NCBI GenBank assembly: GCA_020852705.1
Contig: JADZAP010000025.1
Span: forward strand, 1-64,000
DNA: 64,000 nt
Direction of reading: 5' to 3'
DNA from: Ignavibacteria bacterium
GTDB taxonomy: Bacteria; Bacteroidota; Ignavibacteria; Tepidaquicellales; OLB5
Below the pieces are notes generated by a model that searched no databases, had not been told where the DNA came from, and saw only the letters and a program-made list of their open reading frames with translations. How positions within the stretch are numbered: the first letter of the stretch is position 1; each line of letters begins with the position of its first letter. Below, one piece after another: positions 17,865-28,335 of the stretch. The position numbers were made by a program, and so were the translations under genes.

Positions 17865-19301
17865 TTGATAAAAAATTATATAAATGGCAGGCTAATAGAG
17901 CCTGTTTCTGAAAAATATTTTGATAACTTTGATCCGGCAACGGGAACTGTTTACGGAATTATTCCGGATAGCGACGAACGTGATATTGAGCTGGCTGTTT
18001 CCGCAGCAGAAGCTGCATTTAATGAATGGGCTAATCTGCCCGTAATGGCTAGAAGCAAATATTTATTAAAAATTGCATCCTTAATTCAGCGTGACCTAAA
18101 AGAATTTGCAAGAGCTGAATGTGTTGATAACGGCAAGCCGTTATCACTTGCCAGAGCGGTTGATATTCCCAGAGCTGTTCAGAATTTTGAATTCTTTGCA
18201 TCCGCTGTTCATGGTTTTGCAAGCGAGGCACACCAAACAGAAGATGATGCTATAAATTATACTCTTCGCTCGCCAATTGGTATTGTTGGAGCAATTTCAC
18301 CGTGGAACCTTCCGCTTTATTTATTTACATGGAAAATTGCACCAGCGTTAATTACAGGCAACTGTGTTATTGCAAAACCATCTGAAGTTACACCTGTAAC
18401 TGCTTTTATGCTTTCTGAAGCCTGCATAGAAGCAGGTCTGCCTGCGGGAGTACTTAACATTGTTCATGGTTTCGGAAATAAAGCCGGTAAGGCTATTTCA
18501 TCTCATCCAAAGATAAAAGCCATTACATTTACCGGAGGAACCAAAACCGGTGCTGAAATTGCTTCAATAGCTGCACCGATGTTTAAAAAAATTTCACTTG
18601 AATTAGGCGGAAAAAATCCAAACATTATTTTTGCTGACTGTAATTATGATAAAATGTTAGAAACAACCCTGCGGTCATCATTCCGCAATCAGGGTGAAAT
18701 ATGTCTTTGCGGTTCCAGAATATTTATAGAAAAACCGCTTTATGAAAAATTTAAAAATGATTTTATTGTAAAAGTTCAGGAGCTTCACATCGGAGACCCG
18801 CTTGAACTTGATACTGATCAGGGTGCAATTGTTTCAAAACAACACCTGGAAAAGGTACTTTCCTATATACAGCTAGCAAAAGAGGAAGGCGGTACAATAC
18901 TTTGCGGAGGTAACCGCTTTGTCCCGGAAGGCAGATGTGAAAACGGCTGGTTTATTGAACCAACAGTAATTGAAGGTTTGCCTTACAATTGCAGAACTAA
19001 TCAGGAAGAAATTTTTGGTCCGGTTGTTACCCTTATTCCATTTGAAACTGAAGATGAAGTACTGCTTATGGCTAACAGTACAGAGTATGGTCTGGCTTCA
19101 ACTGTATGGACAGAAAACCTGAGCAAAGCACACCGAATAGCATCTGCACTTGAAACCGGTATTGTTTGGATAAACTGCTGGATGGTTCGAGACTTGCGTA
19201 CTCCTTTCGGAGGAATGAAATCCTCGGGAGTTGGCAGAGAGGGCGGCTTGGAAGCTTTAAGATTTTTCACCGAACCTAAAAATGTGTGTGTGAAACTTTA
19301 G
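17865..19301 (+). CDS. Aldehyde dehydrogenase, probable 2-aminomuconic/2-hydroxymuconic semialdehyde dehydrogenase
   Basis: ALDH motifs ITFTGGTKTGAEIA, KKISLELGGKNPNIIFAD, FRNQGEICLCGSRIF, QEEIFGPVVTLIPF; the CLCGSR variant resembles AMSDH/HMSDH-type enzymes. Confidence 0.85.
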   Translation: MIKNYINGRLIEPVSEKYFDNFDPATGTVYGIIPDSDERDIELAVSAAEAAFNEWANLPVMARSKYLLKIASLIQRDLKEFARAECVDNGKPLSLARAVDIPRAVQNFEFFASAVHGFASEAHQTEDDAINYTLRSPIGIVGAISPWNLPLYLFTWKIAPALITGNCVIAKPSEVTPVTAFMLSEACIEAGLPAGVLNIVHGFGNKAGKAISSHPKIKAITFTGGTKTGAEIASIAAPMFKKISLELGGKNPNIIFADCNYDKMLETTLRSSFRNQGEICLCGSRIFIEKPLYEKFKNDFIVKVQELHIGDPLELDTDQGAIVSKQHLEKVLSYIQLAKEEGGTILCGGNRFVPEGRCENGWFIEPTVIEGLPYNCRTNQEEIFGPVVTLIPFETEDEVLLMANSTEYGLASTVWTENLSKAHRIASALETGIVWINCWMVRDLRTPFGGMKSSGVGREGGLEALRFFTEPKNVCVKL

Positions 19302-19359
19302 GATTTTTAAAATTATGAAAAATTATAAAACTAATTTTTCATAAAACTATTTATATATT

Positions 19360-21003
19360 ATGTTAGGTGTATGCATTGAATTAAAAACTACCTGCAGTCA
19401 CTGCAGTTCACCTTTAATGATGAATGCAGTTACAAATGATATACTATGCCCTGCATGTAATAAAAATAATTATTTTTCTGATGAAGATTGGCAAAATCTG
19501 CTTGATGATGCATTAAAAGAAGGTCCAGTACTAAAAGAGGGCGAAGGACAGCCCTCAACTATTATGCGAGGTGCATATACATATCAGCTTATGTACGGCA
19601 AGCAGCTCCCCAGGTGCGGTAAATGCAAAACCAACATTGATTTAAATAAACTCGCAGAATACTCAGAATCCGGTAATTACCTGTGCCAAAAATGTTCAAG
19701 TAAAACTTTTGTCAGGAAAACAGATGTTATACTTGCTGCAGTATATTCAAGTGTAAAATATTTAGTTGGCGAAGATGATGATATGCTGAAAGTAAATCCT
19801 GCTAAAAGTAAACTGCCGGCATCTTTAAAACCTGTGTTGTTCACATGCCCTTCTTGTGCGGGCAATCTGGAAATTGACGGAACAGACCGTATGGTATCGT
19901 GCAAATTCTGTGATTCACAGATATACCTGCCTGATGATCTTTGGCTGAGATTGCACCCCGTAAAAGAAGTTACAAGATGGTATTTGGTTATTGATGAAAA
20001 TGCTCTTCCTGCTAAAGGAACTATGCCTGATTGGTACTATCTTTCAGATGTTGTATCTGATAGAGATGGAAATACATATTTTGCTTCAGCAAATGATTCT
20101 GAAGGAGATTTTATTGTTTGGTCAATCAATAAGGAGTTAGAAGTACGTTGGATAAAAAAAGGATTAAAGTTCAGCCATGAAAAAACAGGTTTATGCCCCG
20201 CTAATGATGGTGAGCTGTATCTTTTCAATGAAAACAGAAACTCTATTCTTAAGTTGTCATCAAAAAGCGGAGATGAATTAAAAAAAATAGATGGCAATGC
20301 TTCTGCCGGTATAAAAAGCTTTAAAGGAATTAAAAGACTTATTTCGTGTCCCGATGGGACTTTGCTGGCAAATATTAATAATGTATTTGTTAGGTTTAAT
20401 GAAGAAGGCAGCCGTTTAAATTTATGGGAATCAAAAAAATTCGGATTATTTTCGGCAGGTGTTGGAAATGATATTCCGCAAAATGATAGCGAATGGGCAC
20501 CTTATATTAAAGATGTTGGCAGTGTTCCCAAAAAACTTAATGGTGACTTTACTTTTATGAATATCGGATTAGATGGTTATATTTACATGCTTGATAAAAG
20601 TTCGTCTGATGGAGAACTTGCTAAATATGAGCAATCTGGTACAAAAGTATGGTCTAAATATATTCCTCTAAATTATAAAAATTGCCGCCCTTCTCAGGAT
20701 GAGAGAGGAAACATCTATATTATAGGAACAAATCAAAACGGTGATACAAGAATAATCAGTTATAATTCTACAACAGAAAAATTTGTTGAAATTATAAAGG
20801 ATCTTAGTGAAGGAAGTTACCTTGAAGAAGAAGATACACTAACAGTTCTGCCCGATGGTACAATTCTTGCTTTAAAAACTTATAATTGCCTGAAAGTATT
20901 TTCTCCTGCCCATGAAATGATCTTTCGTTCAGGACAAAGCAAAGAAGAAGATGAAGATTTTATTAAAGAAAATAAAGAAAAACATGAAAAGGATGAGGAT
21001 TAA
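19360..21003 (+). CDS. Hypothetical protein: three zinc-ribbon pairs plus NHL/beta-propeller-like C-terminus
   Basis: CSHC...CPAC, CGKC...CQKC, CPSC...CKFC; then repeats like DVVSDRDGNTYFAS, MNIGLDGYIYMLD, DERGNIYIIG, TVLPDGTILAL. Confidence 0.65.
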   Translation: MLGVCIELKTTCSHCSSPLMMNAVTNDILCPACNKNNYFSDEDWQNLLDDALKEGPVLKEGEGQPSTIMRGAYTYQLMYGKQLPRCGKCKTNIDLNKLAEYSESGNYLCQKCSSKTFVRKTDVILAAVYSSVKYLVGEDDDMLKVNPAKSKLPASLKPVLFTCPSCAGNLEIDGTDRMVSCKFCDSQIYLPDDLWLRLHPVKEVTRWYLVIDENALPAKGTMPDWYYLSDVVSDRDGNTYFASANDSEGDFIVWSINKELEVRWIKKGLKFSHEKTGLCPANDGELYLFNENRNSILKLSSKSGDELKKIDGNASAGIKSFKGIKRLISCPDGTLLANINNVFVRFNEEGSRLNLWESKKFGLFSAGVGNDIPQNDSEWAPYIKDVGSVPKKLNGDFTFMNIGLDGYIYMLDKSSSDGELAKYEQSGTKVWSKYIPLNYKNCRPSQDERGNIYIIGTNQNGDTRIISYNSTTEKFVEIIKDLSEGSYLEEEDTLTVLPDGTILALKTYNCLKVFSPAHEMIFRSGQSKEEDEDFIKENKEKHEKDED

Positions 21004-21049
21004 GGTATATAATAAAAGTTAACTATAAGGATATAAAATTTAAATTAAT

Positions 21050-21565
21050 TTAAGAATATAATTTTTTCAATACTTTCTTAGCTCTTGCCTTTATTCCGGC
21101 AGTTGCAGTTTTCAAAGAAAAATTTATAGTTTCAGCAAGCTCATTTTTGAGCTCAGGAAATTTATCTGCAATATTTGATGCAACTTTCATAGCAAAACAC
21201 CTTACCGCAATAGTTTCATTTGGATTTGTAATATAATTTATACATTTATCATATACCTTTGCATAATATTTCGGGGAAATGTTAATAAACTGAAGCACTC
21301 TCATTATATTGCGTTTTACTGCATTATGAATATCATTATCATCAAGTCTCTTGATAATTTTTCCAATTGATTTATTAACAAGTTTTGGGTGTGCTTCAGC
21401 AACTGAACTTAACACCCATGAAATCCGCTGAACCACTCGGTATTCATCATGCAAAAATATTTGCAGAAACTGCCTGAATCGTAATTCATCATTTCCAATC
21501 CAGGCAGCAATTTTTAATGTTTGTGATTTTGAGTGTTCTTTTAATACTTCCTTACGTATATCCAA
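21050..21565 (-). CDS. HEAT-repeat-like hypothetical protein
   Basis: Alpha-helical repeats (LVNKSIGKIIKRLDDNDIHNAVKRNIMRVLQFI; ETIAVRCFAMKVASNIADKFPELKNELAETI). Confidence 0.55.
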   Translation of the reverse strand: MDIRKEVLKEHSKSQTLKIAAWIGNDELRFRQFLQIFLHDEYRVVQRISWVLSSVAEAHPKLVNKSIGKIIKRLDDNDIHNAVKRNIMRVLQFINISPKYYAKVYDKCINYITNPNETIAVRCFAMKVASNIADKFPELKNELAETINFSLKTATAGIKARAKKVLKKLYS

Positions 21566-21578
21566 CTGTTTAGTTTAT

Positions 21579-22079
21579 TTACATATTTGCTTCATCAGCA
21601 GTAGGACCGTAAATTCCGGGTAGGGGAATATCCAGCAATCTTAAATACACTCCAAGCTGTGCACGGTGATGATAGCTGTGGTTAAATGTAAATGTTCTAA
21701 GCACTGCAGCTTTTGGCAGAGTAAAAAATATCTTATCACCCATTCTCATTGTCCAGTTCTGCATAAAAATATCATCTGTTGTGCGGTTAAGACACTCAAC
21801 CGCTTTTGAAACCTGTTCATCAAAATTCTTTACTAATTCTTCCGTTGTTTTTGGAATTACCGGTTTGTATTCCCATTTTGCAAAATCAAGTTCATCATGG
21901 TCAAGTGTTACCATAGTCCACCCGGGAAGTTCTGCAACATGATTTGCCAGATTTCCAAGTTTCATTGATTTTGCATGAGGTGCCCAGTCAGGTTTATCCA
22001 TTGGTACGCGTTCAAGTAGTTTGCGGGTTGATTCAGCTTCCTGCTTAAGCTCAGCTAAAAAAGCATCTTTAATTGCCAT
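21579..22079 (-). CDS. DinB family protein
   Basis: ESTRKLLERVPMDKPDWAPHAKSMKLGNLANHVAELPGW...FNHSYHHRAQLGVYLRLLDIPLPGIYGPTADE. Confidence 0.88.
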   Translation of the reverse strand: MAIKDAFLAELKQEAESTRKLLERVPMDKPDWAPHAKSMKLGNLANHVAELPGWTMVTLDHDELDFAKWEYKPVIPKTTEELVKNFDEQVSKAVECLNRTTDDIFMQNWTMRMGDKIFFTLPKAAVLRTFTFNHSYHHRAQLGVYLRLLDIPLPGIYGPTADEANM

Positions 22080-22279
22080 AAATTTTTCTGTTATAAGTTT
22101 TTTAATTTATGCAAATTAGCTTTCAATAGTTTTAATCTCAATGAAATAACGCGTAACTATTTAAGTTATTATATTTTGTTTTATAAATCAACTAAAACTT
22201 TACAATTGTTTTTACACATCATTATTCATAATTTTGTTTATTATTCGGGCTTAAAAAACCCATAAAATATAGTTAAAAT

Positions 22280-23371
22280 ATGAAAATTTTGAAGTTTTTC
22301 TTAGTTGTTGTACTTCTTACTTTTTTATTGTTGTCCCAAAGCTCCGCTTCTGGAAGTATTAGCTGGTACAATGTTTTTTCGGGTACTATTGCTAACTACC
22401 CGGTAACTATGCACCTTGTTAAATATGGTGAATATGTAAAGGGTTACTATTATTCTAATAAATATAAAAAACCCATTGAAGTTTTTGGCAGTATGAAAAG
22501 TGATTCAATTATTCTTACTTCATATTACTCTTATAATAATATTGAAACATTCAATGGCGTTCTGAATGGAATTAATTACACAGGTTCATGGGTAGATACA
22601 AAAGATGAAAATAAAATCCTGAATTTTTCGCTGCAATCATCTGCATCAATCGGGTATGAAATGGTTTATGTTGAAGGTAATGAAAGATTGTTTAAAGATT
22701 TAGAAACTCCATCAGCAGTTTATCTTGAAGGAGCAATTTGGCCTAAAAGCGATATTGAAAATTCATTATTTATACGAAATTCAATATTAAAGCTGCTAGA
22801 TATAAAAACCGGAACAACCGACCCCGGCTTGGTGATGCTTGAAAATAAAAAAAAGTTTATGAATGACTATCGGGATGAAAATGCTTATTTAAAACATGAA
22901 GATGTAATTGATTATGGCGGGGTCTATTCACTTGAATTAAATAAAATTATTTCACCTGTATATGAAGATGATAGGCTGCTTATATTGGCAATGTATATAT
23001 ATACATTTACCGGCGGAGCACATGGCAACTACGGAACCACATATACTTGCCTTGACCTTGAAAATAGAAAAATAATTTCTTTAAATGATATAATTACAAC
23101 AGATGGTATTAAAGATTTACCTAAGTTACTTGAAAAAAATTATAAGCTTTCTAATGATGTTCCTCTTCAAAAATCACTTTGGGAAGCCGGTTTATTAGTT
23201 GATACTATTCCTGTGAATGATAATTTCTCAATTACTCCCGGGTTTCTTATGTTTAACTATGTTCCTTACGAAATATCTTCATTTGCAGATGGCGAAATTA
23301 CAATTTTTGTTCCGTTTGATGATTTAAAAAATTATTTAAAACCATTGGGTATTGAGCTGCTAAAACCATAA
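22280..23371 (+). CDS. DUF4163/DUF3298 (RsiV-like) domain exported protein
   Basis: YTFTGGAHGNYGTTYTCLDLENRKIISLNDI...FSITPGFLMFNYVPYEISSFADGEITIFVPFDDLKNYL. Confidence 0.8.
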   Translation: MKILKFFLVVVLLTFLLLSQSSASGSISWYNVFSGTIANYPVTMHLVKYGEYVKGYYYSNKYKKPIEVFGSMKSDSIILTSYYSYNNIETFNGVLNGINYTGSWVDTKDENKILNFSLQSSASIGYEMVYVEGNERLFKDLETPSAVYLEGAIWPKSDIENSLFIRNSILKLLDIKTGTTDPGLVMLENKKKFMNDYRDENAYLKHEDVIDYGGVYSLELNKIISPVYEDDRLLILAMYIYTFTGGAHGNYGTTYTCLDLENRKIISLNDIITTDGIKDLPKLLEKNYKLSNDVPLQKSLWEAGLLVDTIPVNDNFSITPGFLMFNYVPYEISSFADGEITIFVPFDDLKNYLKPLGIELLKP

Positions 23372-23378
23372 CCTTATA

Positions 23379-23816
23379 ATGAAAAATAATAGCAATATAA
23401 ACTCAAATAAAGCACCCGAGCCCGTTGGTCTTTACCCTCATGCAAAATGTGCAGGTAACCTGCTTTTTCTCTCCGGTGTTGGTCCCCGTGAACGCGGCAC
23501 CAAAAAAATTCCTGGTGTTACACTTGATGAAAATGGAAATATTATTTCTTATGATATTGAAACACAATGCCGCTCAGTTTTTCAGAATGTAAAATGGATA
23601 CTTGAAGATGCCGGCTCAAGTTGGCAGAATCTTATTGATGTAACAGTATTTTTAACCAATATGAAGGATGATTTTCCTGTTTTCAATAAACTTTGGGCAG
23701 AGTATTTTAAAAACTTCCAGCCGTGCAGAACAACTATTGAAATTAACTGCCTGCCAACTCCAATTGCTATTGAACTGAAATGCATTGCACTTGCAGAAAA
23801 CAAAGAGCAGAAATAA
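23379..23816 (+). CDS. RidA family protein, 2-aminomuconate deaminase type
   Basis: APEPVGLYPHAKCAGNLLFLSGVGPRERGTKKIPG and CRTTIEINCLPTPIAIELKCIA; ~145 aa, AmnD/NbaF-like. Confidence 0.85.
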   Translation: MKNNSNINSNKAPEPVGLYPHAKCAGNLLFLSGVGPRERGTKKIPGVTLDENGNIISYDIETQCRSVFQNVKWILEDAGSSWQNLIDVTVFLTNMKDDFPVFNKLWAEYFKNFQPCRTTIEINCLPTPIAIELKCIALAENKEQK

Positions 23817-24484
23817 TAACATTTTTTGCTGCTGTATGTATAATAATTTTACTCCCCGCTTTTTTTATGTTATCACAAAAATCAGAAAACAAATATAAAT
23901 ATCTTGCTCTGGGTGATTCATATACTATTGGCGAAAGCGTTGAAGAAAATGAACGTTTTCCTGCTCAGTTAGTAAACAAATTCAAGGGTGATAGTTTACA
24001 AATTTCTGATCCGCTAATTATTGCTAAAACTGGATGGACAACTGATGAACTTATAAATGCAATTAATATATGTAATGTTACTGATACATTTGATATTGTT
24101 ACATTGCTAATTGGTGTAAATAACCAGTACAGAGACAGAAGACCTGAGGATTTCAGAATAGAATTTAAACAGCTTTTGAAAATTGCTGTAAATTTTGCCG
24201 GCGGAAAAAATGAGAATGTATTTGTACTTTCAATCCCTGACTGGGGTGTAACTCCTTTTGCAGAAGGTAAAGATAAAAAGAAAATTGCATCTGAAATAGA
24301 TGAGTATAACCGGATCAAAAAAGAAGAGTGTATTAATGCAGAAATTAAGTTTTATGATATTACATATATTTCAAGGTTAAATGATGAGGCATTAATTGCA
24401 TCCGATGGGCTGCACCCTTCGGGTAAAATGTATAAAATGTGGATTGATTTAATATATAAAGATATTAAAAGTGCTTTACAATAA
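23780..24484 (+). CDS. SGNH/GDSL hydrolase with N-terminal membrane anchor, overlapping the ridA 3' end
   Basis: YLALGDSYTIGES (block I), LLIGVNNQY (block III-like), SDGLHPSGKMY (D/H). Confidence 0.88.
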   Translation: MHCTCRKQRAEIITFFAAVCIIILLPAFFMLSQKSENKYKYLALGDSYTIGESVEENERFPAQLVNKFKGDSLQISDPLIIAKTGWTTDELINAINICNVTDTFDIVTLLIGVNNQYRDRRPEDFRIEFKQLLKIAVNFAGGKNENVFVLSIPDWGVTPFAEGKDKKKIASEIDEYNRIKKEECINAEIKFYDITYISRLNDEALIASDGLHPSGKMYKMWIDLIYKDIKSALQ

Positions 24485-24565
24485 TGTTAGTTTTTTATCA
24501 AAAGAATTTTTTAATTTGTTATTTCATTCCATGTTTAATTTGTTATATATTTAACATATATTTTT

Positions 24566-25786
24566 GTGAAAATTAACCCCGCCGAAATATTAATAAAAGA
24601 TTATAATTATAAACTCCCCTTAGAAAAAATTGCACAGTATCCTTTAAAAGAACGTGACAGCTCAAAATTACTTATTTATAAGCAGGGTAAAATTTCTCAT
24701 TCAATATTCCGTAATATTTCAGATGTAATTCCAAATGACTCTCTTGTAATATTCAATAAAACCAAAGTTATTAACGCAAGATTAAAATTCACTTCCAAAA
24801 CAGGCAAGCAAATTGAAATATTTACTTTAGAGCCAACCGGTAAATCAGAACTTGTTACAGCACTCGGCTCAAAAGGAAGGGTAAAATGGCTTTGCCTTGT
24901 AGGAAATCTAAAAGCATGGAAAAGCACTCAGATTGCAAATGAATTTAAAATCGGGCAGATTAATTATTCTTTAGCAGCAGAGCTGCTTGAAAAAAGGGGA
25001 GATTCTTTTGTAATTTCTTTTAGCTGGCTGCCGGCGGAATTAACTTTTGCTGAGATTCTGGAAAAATTCGGATGCGTTCCTCTGCCTCCTTATATGAAAA
25101 GAGAAGCCCAAACTGCTGATACGCAGACATATCAGACTATATATGCCGAAAATGAAGGCTCAGTAGCAGCGCCAACTGCGGGTCTGCATTTTACACCACA
25201 GGTATTTAAATCTCTTGCTAAAAATAATATTCAAACAGATTTTATAACTCTGCATGTTGGAGCCGGAACATTTAAACTTGTTAAAACTGAGACAATCAAT
25301 GAGCATTTAATGCATTCAGAAAACTTTTATATTGAAAAAAATGTGATTAGCAATATATTAGCCAATCTGAATAATAATAAAATTATTTCTGTTGGCACAA
25401 CTACTATGAGAACAATTGAATCAGTTTATTGGTTTGGTGTTCAGTTATTGCAGGGAAGGTATAATGGCGGAGATATTTTTATATCACAATGGGAGCCGTA
25501 TGAATTTGAAAATGAAGATACAATAAAAGCTCTGAATGCCGTGGTAGAATATATGAACGATAATCATATAAATTACCTAAGCGGCAAAACCAATATCATT
25601 ATTGTTCCAGGGTATGATTTCAGGATTTTCAGCGGACTTATCACCAATTTTCACCAGCCCCAAAGTACTCTATTGCTGCTTATAGCAGCTTTTATTGGAA
25701 ATAATTGGCAAAGGGTCTATGATTATGCTTTAAATTGTGATTTCCGTTTCTTAAGTTACGGAGATAGTTCTGTTTTATTTAAGTAA
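24566..25786 (+). CDS. queA: S-adenosylmethionine:tRNA ribosyltransferase-isomerase-like (GTG start)
   Basis: YNYKLPLEKIAQYPLKERDSSKLL; FGCVPLPPYMKREAQTADTQTYQTIYAENEGSVAAPTAGLHFT; GLITNFHQPQSTLLLL. Confidence 0.92.
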   Translation: MKINPAEILIKDYNYKLPLEKIAQYPLKERDSSKLLIYKQGKISHSIFRNISDVIPNDSLVIFNKTKVINARLKFTSKTGKQIEIFTLEPTGKSELVTALGSKGRVKWLCLVGNLKAWKSTQIANEFKIGQINYSLAAELLEKRGDSFVISFSWLPAELTFAEILEKFGCVPLPPYMKREAQTADTQTYQTIYAENEGSVAAPTAGLHFTPQVFKSLAKNNIQTDFITLHVGAGTFKLVKTETINEHLMHSENFYIEKNVISNILANLNNNKIISVGTTTMRTIESVYWFGVQLLQGRYNGGDIFISQWEPYEFENEDTIKALNAVVEYMNDNHINYLSGKTNIIIVPGYDFRIFSGLITNFHQPQSTLLLLIAAFIGNNWQRVYDYALNCDFRFLSYGDSSVLFK

Positions 25787-25817
25787 ATTTAATTTTGGAC
25801 ATTTTAACTTATTCAAT

Positions 25818-26369
25818 ATGAACAATAATTATTCAGTAGAAACATTTCATAAAAACTGGTGGCTAATTGCTATTAGGGGAGTACTTGCTGTATTATTCGG
25901 TATCCTTGTAATTGCCTCTCCGTATATTGTGATGTTTTCTTTAATCACTTTTTTTGCTTTTTTTGCAATACTTTCCGGATTTTTTATTATAACTTTAGCA
26001 ATGCTTGGGGTAACTGAAAGCCGATGGATTAGACTTTTAGAAGGTTTAATTTTTATTGCCTCCGGGATTGTTGTATTTTTAAATCCTGTAACTATTGTTG
26101 GCGGAGTAATGATATTCATTGCTGCATGGGCAATACTTTCAGGTATTTTACAAATACTCGGTGCAATCCGCTTACGCCGCATTATTACCAATGAATGGTT
26201 TATGATATTTAATGGAGCAATTTCCATTATTTTCGGAATTATTCTGGCTGGTAATCTTATTCAGGGTGCTGGTGTAATGCTTATTGTTTTTGGAGTATTT
26301 GCAATACTAAGCGGATTATTTTCAATAATCCTTGCCTTCAAAATAAAAACATTTAAACTAAATAATTAA
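25818..26369 (+). CDS. HdeD family acid-resistance/DUF308 membrane protein
   Basis: Six hydrophobic segments; WWLIAIRGVLAVLFGILVIASP; WAILSGILQILGAIRLR. Confidence 0.87.
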   Translation: MNNNYSVETFHKNWWLIAIRGVLAVLFGILVIASPYIVMFSLITFFAFFAILSGFFIITLAMLGVTESRWIRLLEGLIFIASGIVVFLNPVTIVGGVMIFIAAWAILSGILQILGAIRLRRIITNEWFMIFNGAISIIFGIILAGNLIQGAGVMLIVFGVFAILSGLFSIILAFKIKTFKLNN

Positions 26370-26404
26370 AATATTATATAAACAAATTAAAAACAGAGTT
26401 AACT

Positions 26405-26797
26405 ATGGAAGAAAATATAAATACAAACAATTCTGATAACACCAATGAAAATAACACAGATAAGCCAAGCAATGAATTAAACGAAGAATATCTGGTATCT
26501 GTATTTAAAACAGATAATATGGCATTAATTGCTGTTGTAAAATCTATTCTTGATGAAGCAGGAATAAAATACCTTGCCAAAGGCGATAGTGTACAAAGTG
26601 TTGTACCTATTAATGCTTTTCCTGTTGAGTTTCAGGTAATGCCTGAAGATGAAACTTACGCGAAAGAATTATTAAGTGAAGTTGATCAGGAATCAGATTG
26701 GTATGATGAGAATTCACCCGAAGATGATTCTTCAGAAGATGATTCTTCAGAAGGTGATTCCGCTGAAAGCAATGCATCAAACGAACCGCAGGCATAG
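26405..26797 (+). CDS. DUF2007 domain protein with acidic C-terminal tandem repeat
   Basis: YLVSVFKTDNMALIAVVKSILDEAGIKYLAKGD; C-terminal EDDSSEDDSSEGDSAES. Confidence 0.75.
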   Translation: MEENINTNNSDNTNENNTDKPSNELNEEYLVSVFKTDNMALIAVVKSILDEAGIKYLAKGDSVQSVVPINAFPVEFQVMPEDETYAKELLSEVDQESDWYDENSPEDDSSEDDSSEGDSAESNASNEPQA

Positions 26798-26835
26798 GTG
26801 ATAAATTAACTTTATAAACGGAATGATTATAATTT

Positions 26836-28335
26836 ATGATTAAAAGGTATTTAATACTTTTAATTTTTGTTTTCTCTTCTTATGCTCAAAACAATGAAGT
26901 TGTTTTTGTTCAAATGAATGATGTTTACGAAATTGCTCCGCTTGAAGGAGGAAAATACGGCGGACTTGCTCGTGTTAAAACTATTATTGAGAGGATAAAA
27001 CAATCTAATCCCAATACATTTGTTGTGCTTTCAGGTGATTTTATTTCACCAAGCGCTTTAAGTACAAGTACTTTTGATGGATCGCGGATAAATGGCAGGC
27101 AAATGGTTGATGTACTTAATGCAATTGGTTTAAATTTTGTTACTTTTGGAAATCACGAATTTGATTATAAACAGGATGTTTTGCAAAACAGGATAAATGA
27201 ATCACATTTTGAGTGGATTTCGTCAAATGTTAAATTTATCAATAACGGTAAAATTACTCCGTTTAGTCAAAGAGGAAGTGATCTTCCAAAGTATAAAATT
27301 ATTAAACTGGAGTTTAATAATAATATCCAACCGCTTAAAATAGGTATTATCGGAATCTGCATTAATTCAAACAAACAGCCTTATGTTGAATACAGCGATT
27401 ATTTTCAGACTGCAAAGGATACATATCATAATATTATGGATAGCATTGATTGTGCCGTTGCTATAACACATTTGAATATTGATGATGATAAAAAGCTTGC
27501 AAATGAACTCCCTCAGTTAAAACTTATAATGGGCGGTCATGAACATATTAATATGCATTATGAAACAGTCGGAACTGTAATTGCAAAAGCTGATGCAAAT
27601 GCTAAAACAGTTTATATTCATAGACTTTTATTTAATGAAAAAAATGAATTTATAAAAATTACAAGCGAGCTTGTAAAAGTTGATGAATCAATTCCGGAAG
27701 ATCCTGCTGTTAAAGATATGGTTGATACATGGGTAACAAGGGCGTATAAAGGCTTTTTTGATAAAGGATTTGATCCTTTAAAAATGGTTATTGATTTGAA
27801 AAATGATACACTTGATGGCAGGGAAGAAACTGTTCGCTATAGCCAGTGTGCATTGGGTTATTTAATTGGCAATGCAATGTTCAATGCATCAAAGAATTCT
27901 GATCTGGCATTTTTCAATAGCGGGGCAATCAGAATTGATGACAAATTAACCGGTGAAGTTACACAATATGATATTATCAGAATACTTCCTTTTGGCGGTA
28001 AAATTCTGCAGGTTGATTTAAAAGGTTCATTGCTTAAAAAGATTATTGAAACCGGATTTAATCAGCCGGGGTCAGGAGGTTATCTGCAGTTTTTTGGTAT
28101 GGAACTTACTCAAGATGGTTACAAAGTTAAAGGGGAACTTATAGATGATAATAAAATTTACAATGCTGCTGTTGCAGATTACCTGCTTACCGGCTTAGAA
28201 CAAAATTTTAATTTTTTAACAGAAAATAATCCCGGAATTATAAAAATTTATGAACCTGACCCCATTGATAAATCTGACCTCAGGAATGATATTCGTTTTG
28301 CAATAATAAGCTGGCTTGAAAAATGGAACAGGTAA
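26836..28335 (+). CDS. Bifunctional metallophosphatase/5'-nucleotidase
   Basis: VVLSGDFISPS, NFVTFGNHEFDYK, LIMGGHEH; C-terminal 5'-nucleotidase domain (FFNSGAIRID; ILPFGGKI). Confidence 0.9.
   Translation: MIKRYLILLIFVFSSYAQNNEVVFVQMNDVYEIAPLEGGKYGGLARVKTIIERIKQSNPNTFVVLSGDFISPSALSTSTFDGSRINGRQMVDVLNAIGLNFVTFGNHEFDYKQDVLQNRINESHFEWISSNVKFINNGKITPFSQRGSDLPKYKIIKLEFNNNIQPLKIGIIGICINSNKQPYVEYSDYFQTAKDTYHNIMDSIDCAVAITHLNIDDDKKLANELPQLKLIMGGHEHINMHYETVGTVIAKADANAKTVYIHRLLFNEKNEFIKITSELVKVDESIPEDPAVKDMVDTWVTRAYKGFFDKGFDPLKMVIDLKNDTLDGREETVRYSQCALGYLIGNAMFNASKNSDLAFFNSGAIRIDDKLTGEVTQYDIIRILPFGGKILQVDLKGSLLKKIIETGFNQPGSGGYLQFFGMELTQDGYKVKGELIDDNKIYNAAVADYLLTGLEQNFNFLTENNPGIIKIYEPDPIDKSDLRNDIRFAIISWLEKWNR

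Noticed and set aside
25847-26227. 126-aa minus-strand ORF
   Set aside because: Antisense to the HdeD-like membrane gene; it mirrors that hydrophobic codon pattern.
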